Source: Pseudobdellovibrionaceae bacterium (GTDB taxonomy: Bacteria; Bdellovibrionota; Bdellovibrionia; Bdellovibrionales; UBA1609). Taken from it: a DNA stretch of 64,000 bases. The notes below the pieces were generated by a model. The model saw only the letters and a list, made by a program, of their open reading frames with translations. It had not been told where the DNA came from and ran no database searches. Positions 1 through 9,204 of this stretch are shown one piece after another. The position numbers and the translations under genes were made by a program. Where the stretch lies: positions 2,790,001 through 2,854,000 of the forward strand of contig CP060220.1 of assembly GCA_023898385.1 (NCBI GenBank), read 5' to 3'. How positions within the stretch are numbered: the first letter of the stretch is position 1; each line of letters opens with the position of its first letter.

Positions 1-1133
1 CAAGCGATAATAAGTACAGCAACTGCGTTTATCATTGCATAGGCCATCGCCGGATCAGGTCCAAATACTGCCCAAACTACAAAAGTAATAATGGCAACCA
101 GAACTACTATTGGTACGAAGTATCCTGAAACAATATCGGCCAACTTTTGAATGGGAGCTTTACTCCTCTGAGCTTCGGCGACCATATGCACGATTCTAGA
201 GAGGAGAGTGTCTGCACCTACCTTTTCAGCTTTCATTACCAGAGAGCCAGTACCATTTATAGTCGCACCAACAACTTTATCATTTTTGTGTTTTTCAACT
301 GGGATAGGCTCACCAGTAATCATTGATTCATCAATAGAACTTGATCCCTCCAAAACTACTCCGTCTACAGGAATTTTTTCTCCTGGCCTAACTCTAATTT
401 TGTCACCGATTTGAACATCTTCTAGAGGAATGTCCTCCTCTTTTCCGTCATCGCTTATTCGTCTCGCTGTTTTAGCTGCAAGACCCAATAGCTTCTTAAT
501 AGCAGAGCTTGTCTGATCTCTTGCTTTCAACTCTAAGACTTGACCCAAAAGAATAAGAGTCACTATAACTCCAGCAGCTTCAAAATAGACTGCTACATGA
601 CCATCTGCCGTCCGGAAAGATTCAGGAAATATATTGGGGAATAAAGTTGCTATCAAACTATAAATATAAGAAACGCTTACTCCAAGACCTATGAGAGTAA
701 ACATATTTAAACTTTTTCTTTTTATTGAATCGATAGCTCTTATGTAAAACGGCCATGCTGACCATAGACACACGGGTGTTGCCAGTGCCAGTTCCAACCA
801 CACTCGAATACTGGGAGGAATCAATTTTGATATAGGCTGCCCCGGAATCATATCTCCCATTGCTAACAGAAAGATTGGCAAAGTGAGGGAAGTAGCAAAC
901 CAGAACCTCCTAGACATGTCCTTTAACTCTTCATTTTCTGAATCATCAGCAATGAGTGGTTCAAGTGCCATTCCACACTTTGGACAACTTCCGGGCCCTA
1001 TTTGCCTGATTTCCGGATGCATTGGGCAAGTGTAAACGGCGTTTGGATTTCCATTTTTGACTAATTTTTTTGACGATTCTTTGTGCTCATGATGATGGCA
1101 ACAAGAATGACTATCATGGGACATTTCTGACAT
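1..1133 (-). CDS. copA: Copper/heavy-metal-transporting P-type ATPase, N-terminal part
   Basis: The frame runs off the left edge, so only about 377 N-terminal residues are present. It opens with a His/Cys-rich stretch (HDSHSCCHHHEH), then a heavy-metal-binding domain with the paired motifs YTCPMHPE and CPKCGM. Several membrane segments follow, then the actuator domain with TGEP. The sequence stops in the membrane helix that should carry the CPC metal motif, so CPC and the phosphorylation domain lie outside the window. The family exports Cu(I) or Ag(I) across the inner membrane using ATP. It sits at the end of a minus-strand metal-resistance cluster whose repressor lies at 8.2 kb. The ATG at 1133 was chosen because a second ATG four codons on would lose few residues but the first has the longer conserved His-rich lead. 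Metal specificity is inferred from neighbours. Confidence 0.9.
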   Translation of the reverse strand, partial: MSEMSHDSHSCCHHHEHKESSKKLVKNGNPNAVYTCPMHPEIRQIGPGSCPKCGMALEPLIADDSENEELKDMSRRFWFATSLTLPIFLLAMGDMIPGQPISKLIPPSIRVWLELALATPVCLWSAWPFYIRAIDSIKRKSLNMFTLIGLGVSVSYIYSLIATLFPNIFPESFRTADGHVAVYFEAAGVIVTLILLGQVLELKARDQTSSAIKKLLGLAAKTARRISDDGKEEDIPLEDVQIGDKIRVRPGEKIPVDGVVLEGSSSIDESMITGEPIPVEKHKNDKVVGATINGTGSLVMKAEKVGADTLLSRIVHMVAEAQRSKAPIQKLADIVSGYFVPIVVLVAIITFVVWAVFGPDPAMAYAMINAVAVLIIA

Positions 1134-1179
1134 ATATTACCTCATAACAATTCAATACAATTTAACTACATTTGTTTTA

Positions 1180-1503
1180 TTAATTTACAACAATCACACC
1201 ACCCAGCATCTGTTTCATTGCGCATCCAAACTTAATTTCGCCCTTCTTTGAAGGCGTGAATGTCACTGGAACAGCTTTGTTCAGGGGCAGGTCTTTTTCG
1301 ATTTTCTCAGAAGGTACAGTTACCTTTTTTGCACAGGTTACCTTCACTTTTCTGGTAATATTCAGTGTCACCTCTTCTCCAGCTTTTACCTCAATCCTAG
1401 ATGGCTCAAATCCTTTTTGCGTCACCTCAACATTGTGAGTTTGGCCCCCATGAGCGATTGATGATAGTCCGATCATTGATAAAAATAATGCTAATATTTT
1501 CAT
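1180..1503 (-). CDS. Periplasmic cupredoxin-domain protein
   Basis: The 107-residue product has an N-terminal signal peptide ending near residue 19 (AHG). A single cupredoxin-like beta domain follows. Candidate copper ligands are C57, C94, M96 and M99, in the contexts KVTCAKK and FGCAMKQML. The Cys-rich ligand pattern is commoner in small periplasmic copper chaperones than in electron-transfer plastocyanins. Its start overlaps the stop of the upstream haem-binding gene in an ATGA arrangement, so the two are probably translationally coupled. The likely role is periplasmic copper or silver binding that feeds the Cus efflux system. No electron-transfer partner is visible. Confidence 0.8.
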   Translation of the reverse strand: MKILALFLSMIGLSSIAHGGQTHNVEVTQKGFEPSRIEVKAGEEVTLNITRKVKVTCAKKVTVPSEKIEKDLPLNKAVPVTFTPSKKGEIKFGCAMKQMLGGVIVVN

Positions 1504-2009
1504 CTGTTACCTCCATTATTTAGTTTATTTAAACTTTCGTTAATCCATTGATTTACAATTTTCATTTCTTCACTTGTAAGGCCGGAATCCCAGTGCATTA
1601 ATTTATACTGCCAAGGGGGCATGGAATCCTCTTTAAGGGTTTCCCTTAGTGCCTCTAGGTCTTCTTTGGGTGTTCCGTGTCCTGCAAACGGAAATCCCTT
1701 TGTCATATCCATATGCTCTTTGGCCTCTTCAATGTCATGGTTCATTATTTGTTTCACTCCGGGCAATGAGTGATACCAAGGCATATGGTTGTTGCTTCCG
1801 TGGCAATCTAGACATTTAGTTTTTAAAATAGGCTTAATTTTAGAAATGTAACCTTCATTTATTTCTTCCAACAGCTTTTCAGAAGCTACTGAACTATTTT
1901 GAGCCTCCTTTGGCTTTGAGTGGTCCTCACCTTTATGAGCATAGGCGCTCAAATGAACGAAGCAGCTCATCGCAAATGCTATGTAAAGATTTTGCTTTGA
2001 AATTCTCAT
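1500..2009 (-). CDS. Haem-binding domain protein (single CxxCH cytochrome-like)
   Basis: The 169-residue exported protein has a hydrophobic N-terminus ending around AYA. A covalent haem-attachment motif CLDCH lies at residues 66-70, inside the context typical of the haem-binding domain family found beside copper-efflux genes. Downstream motifs MPWY, GHGTP and MPPWQY also fit that family. It overlaps the end of cusA by four bases and the start of the cupredoxin gene by four bases, so the three genes form one coupled unit. Its biochemical role in metal resistance is not established here. A redox role toward periplasmic copper is a reasonable inference only. Confidence 0.8.
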   Translation of the reverse strand: MRISKQNLYIAFAMSCFVHLSAYAHKGEDHSKPKEAQNSSVASEKLLEEINEGYISKIKPILKTKCLDCHGSNNHMPWYHSLPGVKQIMNHDIEEAKEHMDMTKGFPFAGHGTPKEDLEALRETLKEDSMPPWQYKLMHWDSGLTSEEMKIVNQWINESLNKLNNGGNR

Positions 2010-5000
2010 GCCGCACTCCTTTCATTATTTTTGAGAGAGCGTTCTTTCCAAAGAGCAAAAATGGCCGGATAAACCAAAAGCTCAAGTAAGAAGGAGGTAA
2101 ATATTCCTCCGACCATAGGGGCAGCCATCCTCTTCATGACATCAGCACCACTACTGGCGGTACTGGCCATCATGATTGGAAGTAGAGCCATAAAGGTTGT
2201 AAGAACCGTCATCATCTTAGGGCGAATACGTTTAACAGCACCATAGTGGATGGCTTCTTTCAGATCTGAAAACGAATTTAATTTTCCATCCTTCTTTCTC
2301 TTTTCGTAAGCCAAGTCGAGGTAGAGCAACATATAGATGGCTGTCTCGGCATCAACACCTAGAAGTGCGATAAGTCCTACCCATACTGCAATACTCATGT
2401 TGTAGCCTAAAAGATAAAGAAGCCATATGGCTCCAATAGCGGAAAAAGGAATCGCAAGTAAAACGATGGACGTTTTCATTGCCGAGCCTGTATTAAGAAA
2501 AATCAGTACAATCACAATGAGAAGGGTAATGGGGAGAACAACTTTGAGCTTTTCTTTAACCCTCTCCATACTTTTATATTGTCCACTCCAGCTCAGTGAG
2601 TAGCCGGAAGGTAACTCAAGTTTTTGATTAACGGCCTCTTTAGCCTTTTTTACATATCCGCCAACATCTGAACTTTCTAAATCAACATAGACATATCCTG
2701 TCAGCAATCCGTTGTCGTTTCTAATCATCCCTGGGCCATTGAGCATTTGAATGTTTGCTACTTCACTGAGTGGAACTTGATAGCCCTTCGGAGAATCTAT
2801 CAAAATTCTGCGAATGTGTTCTTTATTTTGCCTAAATGCCCTAGCATAGCGGATATTCACAGAGTAGCGCTCACGCCCTTCAACTGTGGTCGTAACATTA
2901 CGGCCCCCCAATGCAGTAGCTAAAGAGTTTTGAGCTTGCTGGATGGAAATTCCATGTCTAGCTAAAGCTTCACGGTTAAAATTAAAGTCAAAAAAGAATC
3001 CACCTGTAACTCGTTCTGCAAAGACACTGCGTGTACCATCAACTTCACTAATGATCTTTTCAATCTGTAAGCCAATCTGTTCAATTTTCTTAAGATCTCC
3101 TCCCGAAATCTTGATACCGATTGGCGTTCTGATTCCCGTTGTTAACATGTCTATTCTTCCCTTGATGGGAAGAGTCCAAGCATTTGTAACACCGGGAAAG
3201 TTCATCTTTTTATTCATCCCTCGTATGAGTTCATCCCAACTCATATAGCTTGGAGATATCCACTCAAAGGGCCAATGTAAAAATTCTGGCAAACTAGAAT
3301 ACCAGCGACCCATTTTACGCCACTCTCGTTGATCCTTTAGCACGACGACAGTCTCCATCATTGATAGAGGAGCGGGGTCAGTGGCTGTATTTGCTTTTCC
3401 TGCCTTCCCGTGAACACTTAAAACTTCGGGAAAACTCTTTAAGATTTCATCCTGTTTTTGCAGAAGGTTTTGGGCTTCTGTCACCGAGATACCAGGCATT
3501 GTGGTGGGCATATATAAAATGGTTCCTTCATTCAGCGGAGGCATAAACTCAGAACCCAGCTTAAAGTAAATGGGAATCGTTGCGAGCATAAGTACCACAG
3601 CACCAGCAATGACTTTTCTCCTGCGGTCAACAACCCAGTCCACTGCTGGACCATATATCTTGAACAAAAAACGACTGATTGGGTGTTCGTCTTCGTGTTT
3701 CATTTTTGAAGCAAACACAAAATTCATGAACTTTGTCCACCAAGTTGGTCCTCTTTTAAACTCTCTCTTTTTCGTAAAGATAATGAGAAGAGCAGGAACG
3801 AGAGTAATTGATAAGAGCGAGGCCACAAGCATAGCCAAAGTTTTGGTGTAAGCCAGCGGCTTAAAAAGTCGGCCTTCTTGAGCCTCCAGCGCAAAAATAG
3901 GTAGGAAGGAAACTGCAATGACAAGTAATGAGTAAAAGCTAGCTGGTCCAACTTCTTTGATTGCGGAAATGATAACTTCATCCATAGAGGCTTTTCCGCC
4001 GGATTGTTTCCATTCCTCCATTTTCTTGTGGCAATTTTCAACTACCACGATGGCAGCATCTACCATAGCTCCAATGGCAATGGCAATTCCTCCCAATGAC
4101 ATGATGTTGGCTGATACATCCATCAAGTACATCAAAATAAATGAGATCACCACTGCTGTAGGTAAGGTAATAATCGGTACAAGTGCGCTGGGAATATGTA
4201 ATAGGAAAATAATAATGACCAAAGCGACGACAATCATTTCAAGTGTGAGTTCGTGAGTGAGAGTTTGAATGGACCGCTCAATGAGATCACTGCGGTTGTA
4301 AGTCTCAACAATTTCAACTCCAGCAGGAAGTGAAGCTTTGAGGTCTTCCAACTTTTTTTCCACTCTCTCGATGACACGATTTGCATTCTCCCCAAATCGC
4401 ATGACAACGATTCCACCAACGGTGTCACCCATCCCATTAAGATCGGCAACTCCTCGTCTCATCTCTGGTCCCTTGGTGACTCGGGCTACATTCTTTACAT
4501 AAATAGGGACCCCACTTTTACTTACGCCAATAACGATATTTTCTATATCCTGTCGGTTTTTTGCATATCCTTTTAAACGAACCATGTACTCGGTACCTGA
4601 GTATTCTATAACTCTGGCTCCAGTTTCGGAGTTGCCTTGCCTTATGGCTTCACTGACTTTCGTTAAAGGGATGTTGTAGGCTCGAAGAGATTCTGGATTC
4701 ACTTGCACTTGATACTGATTTTCAAAACCACCGAAGGAGGCTACTTCAGATACTCCAGGTACGGCCTGTATTTGATAGCGCAAAAACCAATCTTGGAATG
4801 ATCTTAGATCAGCAAGGGTGTGTTTTCCTGATGTATCTTTAAGAGCATATTGGTAGACCCAGCCTACACCTGTCGCATCAGGCCCAAGTTCCGTTTTTGA
4901 TCCTTCAGGAAGTTGAGGAACAATTTTAGATAGATATTCCAATACTCTCGACCTAGCCCAATAGATATCAGTTCCATCTTCAAAAATGACATATACATAA

Positions 5001-5269
5001 GAGGCACCGAATGTTGAGAGCCCTCGAATATCTTTAACCTTCGGAACTCCCAGCAAACTTGTAACTATTGGGTAAGTAACTTGATCTTCTATTATATCGG
5101 GACTGACGTTCCAAGTGGAATAGACAATAACCTGGGTGTCTGAGAGGTCAGGTATAGCATCGATTGGAATCTTCTTCATGCTGAACCAGCCAGCAACAAG
5201 TGCAACTGCAACAGCTAACAAAGTGATAAATCTATTTTTCGCACAAAACTCAATTGTCTTTAAAATCAT
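2006..5269 (-). CDS. cusA: CusA-type heavy-metal RND efflux pump, inner membrane subunit
   Basis: At 1087 residues this is the normal length for a heavy-metal RND transporter. The N-terminal helix leads into the conserved IPIDAIPDLSDTQVIV stretch. The proton-relay helix carries GAMVDAAIVVVEN, and the second half repeats the fold with LLGVDAETAIYML near the C-terminus. The first periplasmic loop has the Met-rich context seen in Cu/Ag exporters. The family takes Cu(I) or Ag(I) from the periplasm or cytoplasm and drives it through an adaptor and an outer membrane channel using the proton gradient. The adaptor and channel genes lie directly upstream, with a 12-base gap to cusB, so cusCBA is complete. 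The assignment to Cu/Ag rather than Zn/Co rests on the neighbours (CsoR, cupredoxin, CopA). Confidence 0.95.
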   Translation of the reverse strand: MILKTIEFCAKNRFITLLAVAVALVAGWFSMKKIPIDAIPDLSDTQVIVYSTWNVSPDIIEDQVTYPIVTSLLGVPKVKDIRGLSTFGASYVYVIFEDGTDIYWARSRVLEYLSKIVPQLPEGSKTELGPDATGVGWVYQYALKDTSGKHTLADLRSFQDWFLRYQIQAVPGVSEVASFGGFENQYQVQVNPESLRAYNIPLTKVSEAIRQGNSETGARVIEYSGTEYMVRLKGYAKNRQDIENIVIGVSKSGVPIYVKNVARVTKGPEMRRGVADLNGMGDTVGGIVVMRFGENANRVIERVEKKLEDLKASLPAGVEIVETYNRSDLIERSIQTLTHELTLEMIVVALVIIIFLLHIPSALVPIITLPTAVVISFILMYLMDVSANIMSLGGIAIAIGAMVDAAIVVVENCHKKMEEWKQSGGKASMDEVIISAIKEVGPASFYSLLVIAVSFLPIFALEAQEGRLFKPLAYTKTLAMLVASLLSITLVPALLIIFTKKREFKRGPTWWTKFMNFVFASKMKHEDEHPISRFLFKIYGPAVDWVVDRRRKVIAGAVVLMLATIPIYFKLGSEFMPPLNEGTILYMPTTMPGISVTEAQNLLQKQDEILKSFPEVLSVHGKAGKANTATDPAPLSMMETVVVLKDQREWRKMGRWYSSLPEFLHWPFEWISPSYMSWDELIRGMNKKMNFPGVTNAWTLPIKGRIDMLTTGIRTPIGIKISGGDLKKIEQIGLQIEKIISEVDGTRSVFAERVTGGFFFDFNFNREALARHGISIQQAQNSLATALGGRNVTTTVEGRERYSVNIRYARAFRQNKEHIRRILIDSPKGYQVPLSEVANIQMLNGPGMIRNDNGLLTGYVYVDLESSDVGGYVKKAKEAVNQKLELPSGYSLSWSGQYKSMERVKEKLKVVLPITLLIVIVLIFLNTGSAMKTSIVLLAIPFSAIGAIWLLYLLGYNMSIAVWVGLIALLGVDAETAIYMLLYLDLAYEKRKKDGKLNSFSDLKEAIHYGAVKRIRPKMMTVLTTFMALLPIMMASTASSGADVMKRMAAPMVGGIFTSFLLELLVYPAIFALWKERSLKNNERSAA

Positions 5270-5281
5270 GTCAAACCTCTC

Positions 5282-6427
5282 TTAGTGGTTGTGCCCACCT
5301 GAGGGTTCATTCCCCCCTTGGATTACTGCTTTTAATCGAGACTCCGAGTCAATTAAGAAGTTGGCACCAACAACAACTGTATCTCCTGGTTTTACTCCAC
5401 CTAAAATAGCAGCTTCAGACTCTGTTTCGAGAACGACTTGAATTTTCTTTGGCTCAAATATGCCTTTGTCTTTTTTCAAGAACACATAAGTATCTACGCC
5501 TGTGTCCATAATCGACTCTAGAGGAACAGCAGCGTGTTTGCCCAGGGGCGCAAAGATTGTGGCATTGACATAGGATTCTGGCCGAATGGATGGATCGCTC
5601 TTAACCAATTTAATTCGTACTTTGGCTGTTCTAGTTTCAGGGTTAATAACCTGATCCACCGAAATCACCTTTCCGGGCAGAGTTCTTCCTTGAAGAAAAT
5701 TTGCAGAAATTTGTGCAGATTGACCTTCCTTTATATATGGAAGATCAACCTCGAAAACATCGGCGTAAACGATATTATCTTGCCCACCAACAAGCAGTCC
5801 TTCCGATTGAAAGCCCTTTTTAGTTAGATTTTGGATTTGGTCATCTGACAGACCCATAACCTTTAGTCGAATTTTTGAGGACTTAATCATTTGCCGAGTG
5901 TTTTCTTTAACATCAGCGATGGGGGAGTCTTTAACCCTGTTCCACTGCCTCAAAGCTTCTAGGTATTCGCTTTGCGCCGTATAGAGTTCGGGGTCAAAAG
6001 CAATTCGTCCCGGTGCTTTAATGGATTTAAACAAATTTTTCTCTTGAACCTCCTGGACTTTCACTCCAATCATTTGCTGTTTGCTTAGAGATAACTTTAC
6101 ATTCGCTCGTCCTTTGGGGCTCATGTCCATCTGTTTGTGTTCCCCATTAGCAGAATCTTTGTTTACCGCTTCTTGGTGTTCTTCATGGTCATGACCTTCG
6201 TGTTCTTCCATATCACTTGCTAAAACCAAATCCATTCCACAAATAGGACAGGTTCCAGGTTTGTCAGAAGTGATTTGCGGGTGCATAGGGCAAATGTACT
6301 TTTCAGCCATCGCTTCTTTGCCGTGTTGATGTGCAGAGTGGTCGCTCATGGAATGGTTAAACCACCAAGCTGCTCCTGCTCCTAAAATTAGAACGATTAT
6401 TGAAATACCTATGATTTTATTTTTCAT
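5282..6427 (-). CDS. cusB: CusB-type periplasmic adaptor with heavy-metal-binding domain
   Basis: This 381-residue membrane-fusion protein has an N-terminal anchor or signal helix (residues 5-23). A heavy-metal-binding domain follows, with ICPMHP at about 45-50 and CPICGM about 15 residues later, then a His-rich linker (EEHEGHDHEEH). The hairpin, lipoyl-like and beta-barrel regions come next, including the GRIAFDPE and PGKVISV stretches. The protein bridges CusA and the outer membrane factor. It overlaps the end of the CusC-like gene by 11 bases, which supports co-transcription. The same CPMHP/CPxCGM domain is at the N-terminus of the P-type ATPase of this cluster. Confidence 0.93.
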   Translation of the reverse strand: MKNKIIGISIIVLILGAGAAWWFNHSMSDHSAHQHGKEAMAEKYICPMHPQITSDKPGTCPICGMDLVLASDMEEHEGHDHEEHQEAVNKDSANGEHKQMDMSPKGRANVKLSLSKQQMIGVKVQEVQEKNLFKSIKAPGRIAFDPELYTAQSEYLEALRQWNRVKDSPIADVKENTRQMIKSSKIRLKVMGLSDDQIQNLTKKGFQSEGLLVGGQDNIVYADVFEVDLPYIKEGQSAQISANFLQGRTLPGKVISVDQVINPETRTAKVRIKLVKSDPSIRPESYVNATIFAPLGKHAAVPLESIMDTGVDTYVFLKKDKGIFEPKKIQVVLETESEAAILGGVKPGDTVVVGANFLIDSESRLKAVIQGGNEPSGGHNH

Positions 6428-7676
6428 TTTTAACCTCGCTAACTGCGCTCAAATTTGAGACTTCAAATCCAAGTTGACTTTCTAAATTACTCAAGGTGGC
6501 AACGTACTGTTTTAATGACTGGTAGTATCCAGTTTTCACTCGATAGAGAGAGCGTTCACTGTCCAATAAATCTAAAAAAGAAGTCCGGTTGGCTTGGTAA
6601 GCAGATCGACTGGAGTTATAAGCTCCTTGTGCCTGAGGGATGAGACTTGTTTGATAAATTTTCAGTGTTTTCGCACCCGTGCTCACTTTTCCCTTTAAAT
6701 CCTTAATGTGGGCCACAAGCTTCAATCCAGTGTCTTGCAATCTATATTCTTGTGCTAATTTTTTGGCAGAAGCTGCGGAAGCTTCAGAACTTTTCTTCCA
6801 AAACCATAGGGGCACAGTGATTCCGACTGAGAAAATACTTGAATCTTGGGGGTCGCCTGAGATTCGTTGTTGGTATTGCAGTTGAAAATCAGGGGCAAAT
6901 TCCCATTTTGCTAAAGAACTTTTGTATTCAACTTCTTTAAGTTTGTGGACTTCCGTTTTAAGTGTTGGGGAGCTGGCTTGCAACTGGCTTAGCAGTTCGT
7001 TTTCTAAGGGTCTAATTTTTTCTCCATAAAACTGTGGAGGAGGCAGGTTTAGGTTACTAATTTCAATATCTTCAAGTGTAGATGAGCTTACAGTTGCCTT
7101 GAGTTTATCTTGGAGAGCTTGTTCTTCTTGCTTTAGCCGAATTAAATCTAGTTCTAGTTGTGTTAGTTCAAAGTGAGCCTTCATAGAGTCACCTTGTGAC
7201 GACTTTCCGGCGGCGTACTTTTTCTCAGCAACTCGGGCAAATTCTTTTACGGACTCCATATTCGCCTGAGTGAGTTGGATAATCTTCTGCGCGGAATAAA
7301 TAGCAAAATATAAAGTGGTGACCTCTTGCCTGACTTCGAGCTTTTTAGCGTTTAACTGGGAGCGATAACTATCTGCCTTACTTTGCTGGGCATTGGCTTG
7401 GTAAATGTACTTTGTCGGGAAACGAATCTTTTGGGATACTGTACCGTATTGGGTTTTGAGCCCTCTGTCGAGTTCAGACACCCCAATCATTGGATCGTCC
7501 AAAGTGGCCTGGGAAGTAACTAAAGAATCCTCGGCACTCCACGATTGCTGGTACTCTTTGACTCCAGGATTGTTTTGATAGGCTAGGCGCAAAAGTTCAT
7601 CTAGTGATTTAGCTTCTTCAGCATAGCCAGGGGTTGATGCAAGCACCCCAAGAATTACTAAAATTTTAGAAAACAT
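6417..7676 (-). CDS. cusC: TolC-family outer membrane factor of the Cus efflux system
   Basis: The 419-residue product begins with a signal peptide (to about residue 19, GYAEE) and consists largely of long amphipathic helices with two repeats, as in outer membrane efflux proteins. LDELLRLAYQNNPGVKEY matches the usual N-terminal helix. The region around SRSAYQANRTSFLDLLDSE matches the conserved segment of the second repeat. It lacks the lipobox Cys of E. coli CusC. It is the first gene of the cusCBA set, about 90 bases downstream of the small metal-rich gene, and forms the channel through which metal leaves the periplasm. Confidence 0.9.
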   Translation of the reverse strand: MFSKILVILGVLASTPGYAEEAKSLDELLRLAYQNNPGVKEYQQSWSAEDSLVTSQATLDDPMIGVSELDRGLKTQYGTVSQKIRFPTKYIYQANAQQSKADSYRSQLNAKKLEVRQEVTTLYFAIYSAQKIIQLTQANMESVKEFARVAEKKYAAGKSSQGDSMKAHFELTQLELDLIRLKQEEQALQDKLKATVSSSTLEDIEISNLNLPPPQFYGEKIRPLENELLSQLQASSPTLKTEVHKLKEVEYKSSLAKWEFAPDFQLQYQQRISGDPQDSSIFSVGITVPLWFWKKSSEASAASAKKLAQEYRLQDTGLKLVAHIKDLKGKVSTGAKTLKIYQTSLIPQAQGAYNSSRSAYQANRTSFLDLLDSERSLYRVKTGYYQSLKQYVATLSNLESQLGFEVSNLSAVSEVKNEK

Positions 7677-7768
7677 AATTAAACTCCTTCAAAAACTCGT
7701 TCCAAGAAAAAAGCGGTATTTCCCAGCTCTATTGTTGGACTAAACTATACAACGAATTTTTGAAGGTC

Positions 7769-8173
7769 TTAGGGCAGTAGAAGTTTTTGATAGATAATAT
7801 ATAGAGGGACTTTGGGCGGATGGTGCCGCACGTCCTTAAACTCAGCGATCTCATTATCTACTGTATGACTGGCGATAAGGTAGCTTGGACTAGCCACTGC
7901 AACTGAGTGGTCTAAATCCTTTTTCGCCAAACGATTTTCAAACGTTAAGACAGAGACCTCAAAATTCTCGGACTTAAAACAGTGGCCTAACTCACAATCA
8001 TGTCCCGCTTCTTCATCTTTAGAAGAACCCATGTCGTCACAACAATCGTGATCAGAACCATGATGAGAGACTTTTGCGTTTTGATGGTGAGAGCAGTCGG
8101 CAATACAGGCATGGGCTAGGCCTTGTGAACCTAGAAACATGATTAAAGAAAAGATTGATATGACTATTCTCAT
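7769..8173 (-). CDS. Small exported His/Cys-rich protein of the copper cluster
   Basis: The 134-residue protein has a clear signal peptide (MRIVISIFSLIMFLGSQGLA) followed by a metal-ligand-rich segment containing CIADCSHH, HHGSDHDCCDD and HDCELGHC. The remainder shows no domain I recognise. It is the first gene behind the CsoR-type operator at 8190-8206, so it probably leads the cus operon and is derepressed by copper. A periplasmic metal-binding role is inferred from composition and context only. Confidence 0.7.
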   Translation of the reverse strand: MRIVISIFSLIMFLGSQGLAHACIADCSHHQNAKVSHHGSDHDCCDDMGSSKDEEAGHDCELGHCFKSENFEVSVLTFENRLAKKDLDHSVAVASPSYLIASHTVDNEIAEFKDVRHHPPKVPLYIIYQKLLLP

Positions 8174-8189
8174 TACCTTTTATCCTAAT

Positions 8190-8206
8190 ATACCCCTGTG
8201 GGGTAT
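8190..8206. promoter_or_regulatory. CsoR-type operator upstream of the cus operon
   Basis: ATACCCCTGTGGGGTAT is a near-perfect dyad with the TACCCC/GGGGTA half-sites typical of CsoR/RcnR-family operators. It lies 17 bases before the start of the His/Cys-rich gene and just after the csoR stop codon, so it sits where it could block transcription of the cus genes. A sister site lies upstream of csoR itself. Confidence 0.75.
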
Positions 8207-8222
8207 GTCAATACCTTATCGG

Positions 8223-8501
8223 CTACTTGACAGTTTTCTTTAGCAAACCCTGAATTTCCTTGATCATTTTATCAGCTTCTTTGCGATTTTTGCTTTCAAT
8301 GGCGTGGTGAACACAATGGCTCAAATGATCCTCGATTATACGTGATTCCAAGGATGAAAGGGCTGATTTTACGGCTCTTATTTGGGTTAGAATATCAATG
8401 CAATACCTTTGTTCTTCAATCATACTGCCAATTCCTCTAATTTGGCCACCAATTCGATTGAGCCTATTCAGCTGATCAGTATGTTCTACTCCCTTTTTCA
8501 T
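8223..8501 (-). CDS. csoR: CsoR-family copper-sensing repressor
   Basis: The 92-residue all-helical protein fits the metal-sensitive repressor family. The copper ligands are present as C34, H59 and C63 (contexts YCIDIL and EDHLSHC) with the same 25- and 4-residue spacing as the C-H-C triad of Mycobacterium CsoR. The ATG at 8501 was chosen over an upstream TTG because an AGGAG ribosome site lies about 5 bases before it. In this family, Cu(I) binding releases the repressor from GC-flanked dyads. Two such dyads flank the gene, consistent with control of both itself and the cus operon. Confidence 0.92.
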   Translation of the reverse strand: MKKGVEHTDQLNRLNRIGGQIRGIGSMIEEQRYCIDILTQIRAVKSALSSLESRIIEDHLSHCVHHAIESKNRKEADKMIKEIQGLLKKTVK

Positions 8502-8538
8502 ACATCTCCTTTTCAAGTTTTAAGATAGATATCTTATC

Positions 8539-8555
8539 ATACCCCCTTAGGGTAT
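8539..8555. promoter_or_regulatory. CsoR-type operator upstream of csoR
   Basis: ATACCCCCTTAGGGTAT is a dyad with the same TACCCC-like half-sites as the site at 8190-8206. It lies about 38 bases before the csoR start and suggests autoregulation. Confidence 0.7.
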
Positions 8556-8730
8556 CTATATCAACGGGAGACATATGTTTCGGCTTGGAAGCCGCAGCGT
8601 TTGTTGAAATTCCAGAATTGAAACATCTCAATTTCCAAATATTTTTCCACTATTGAACCAAATGTTCCTTCACTAAAATTTCATTTTTGAAACACAACCC
8701 AACTTTATTCCGTAACTTTAAGGGGTTGCG

Positions 8731-8760
8731 GTCGGACACCGACTTGGCAAGTTTTGCCAA
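8731..8760. repeat. Two adjacent inverted repeats ahead of the transfer operon
   Basis: GTCGG-aca-CCGAC is followed without a gap by TTGGCAA-gtt-TTGCCAA. They lie in a 270-base AT-rich intergenic stretch between the divergent csoR and conjugation operons. They could be a regulator site for the transfer operon or part of a transfer origin. Neither T-run nor other terminator sign is obvious. The rest of 8556-8824 shows nothing else that I can name. Confidence 0.45.
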
Positions 8761-8824
8761 CTTTCTTGCAACTTAAATAAGTGAAAGGCGCTGAATGGAT
8801 TGGCGCCCAAGAAAGGGGTAGCAA

Positions 8825-9064
8825 ATGTATTTCAATAAATGTCCTCGCTGTGGGGATCAAAGTTACGAACTACTTGAAACGCACGCACATTGCATTTACT
8901 GCAATTTTTCACCTGAACAAGACATCGGCTATCTGGCTTGGCGAGATATTGAGTTTAGAGGCTTAAAAAAATCTCGTCAGAACCAAATAGAAAATGAACG
9001 AATCATGCGTGGGGATACTCTGGACGACTACTCCTATGGAGTTGTGTCCAGAGGTGTCTTGTGA
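8825..9064 (+). CDS. Small zinc-ribbon protein at the head of the transfer operon
   Basis: The 79-residue protein has two CxxC pairs (C6/C9 in KCPRCG and C23/C26 in HCIYC), which make a likely zinc ribbon over the first 30 residues. The rest is charged and helical. It is preceded by AAGAAAGGGG about 5 bases before the ATG, a good ribosome site. It is the first gene of a run that leads into type IV secretion genes. I do not recognise a named family. Confidence 0.6.
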   Translation: MYFNKCPRCGDQSYELLETHAHCIYCNFSPEQDIGYLAWRDIEFRGLKKSRQNQIENERIMRGDTLDDYSYGVVSRGVL

Positions 9065-9204
9065 TCCTCGATTGCTACGACTTTTACCTCTGGTCTATCG
9101 GCGAACTTATTTTACCAAACTCACTTACGCCAGATTTTATTTATCAACCACAAAGGGAAGGAATTGAAAATGAGTACAAAATTTTTCGACGTTATTGTCG
9201 CTAA
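9061..9204 (+). CDS. Possible 47-residue ORF coupled to the zinc-ribbon gene
   Basis: A GTG overlaps the preceding TGA stop (GTGA) and opens 47 codons without interruption, ending inside the next gene. The short coupled overlap matches the style of this operon, but the product has no recognisable features. The overlap with the following gene and the small size make it uncertain. Confidence 0.25.
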   Translation: MILDCYDFYLWSIGELILPNSLTPDFIYQPQREGIENEYKIFRRYCR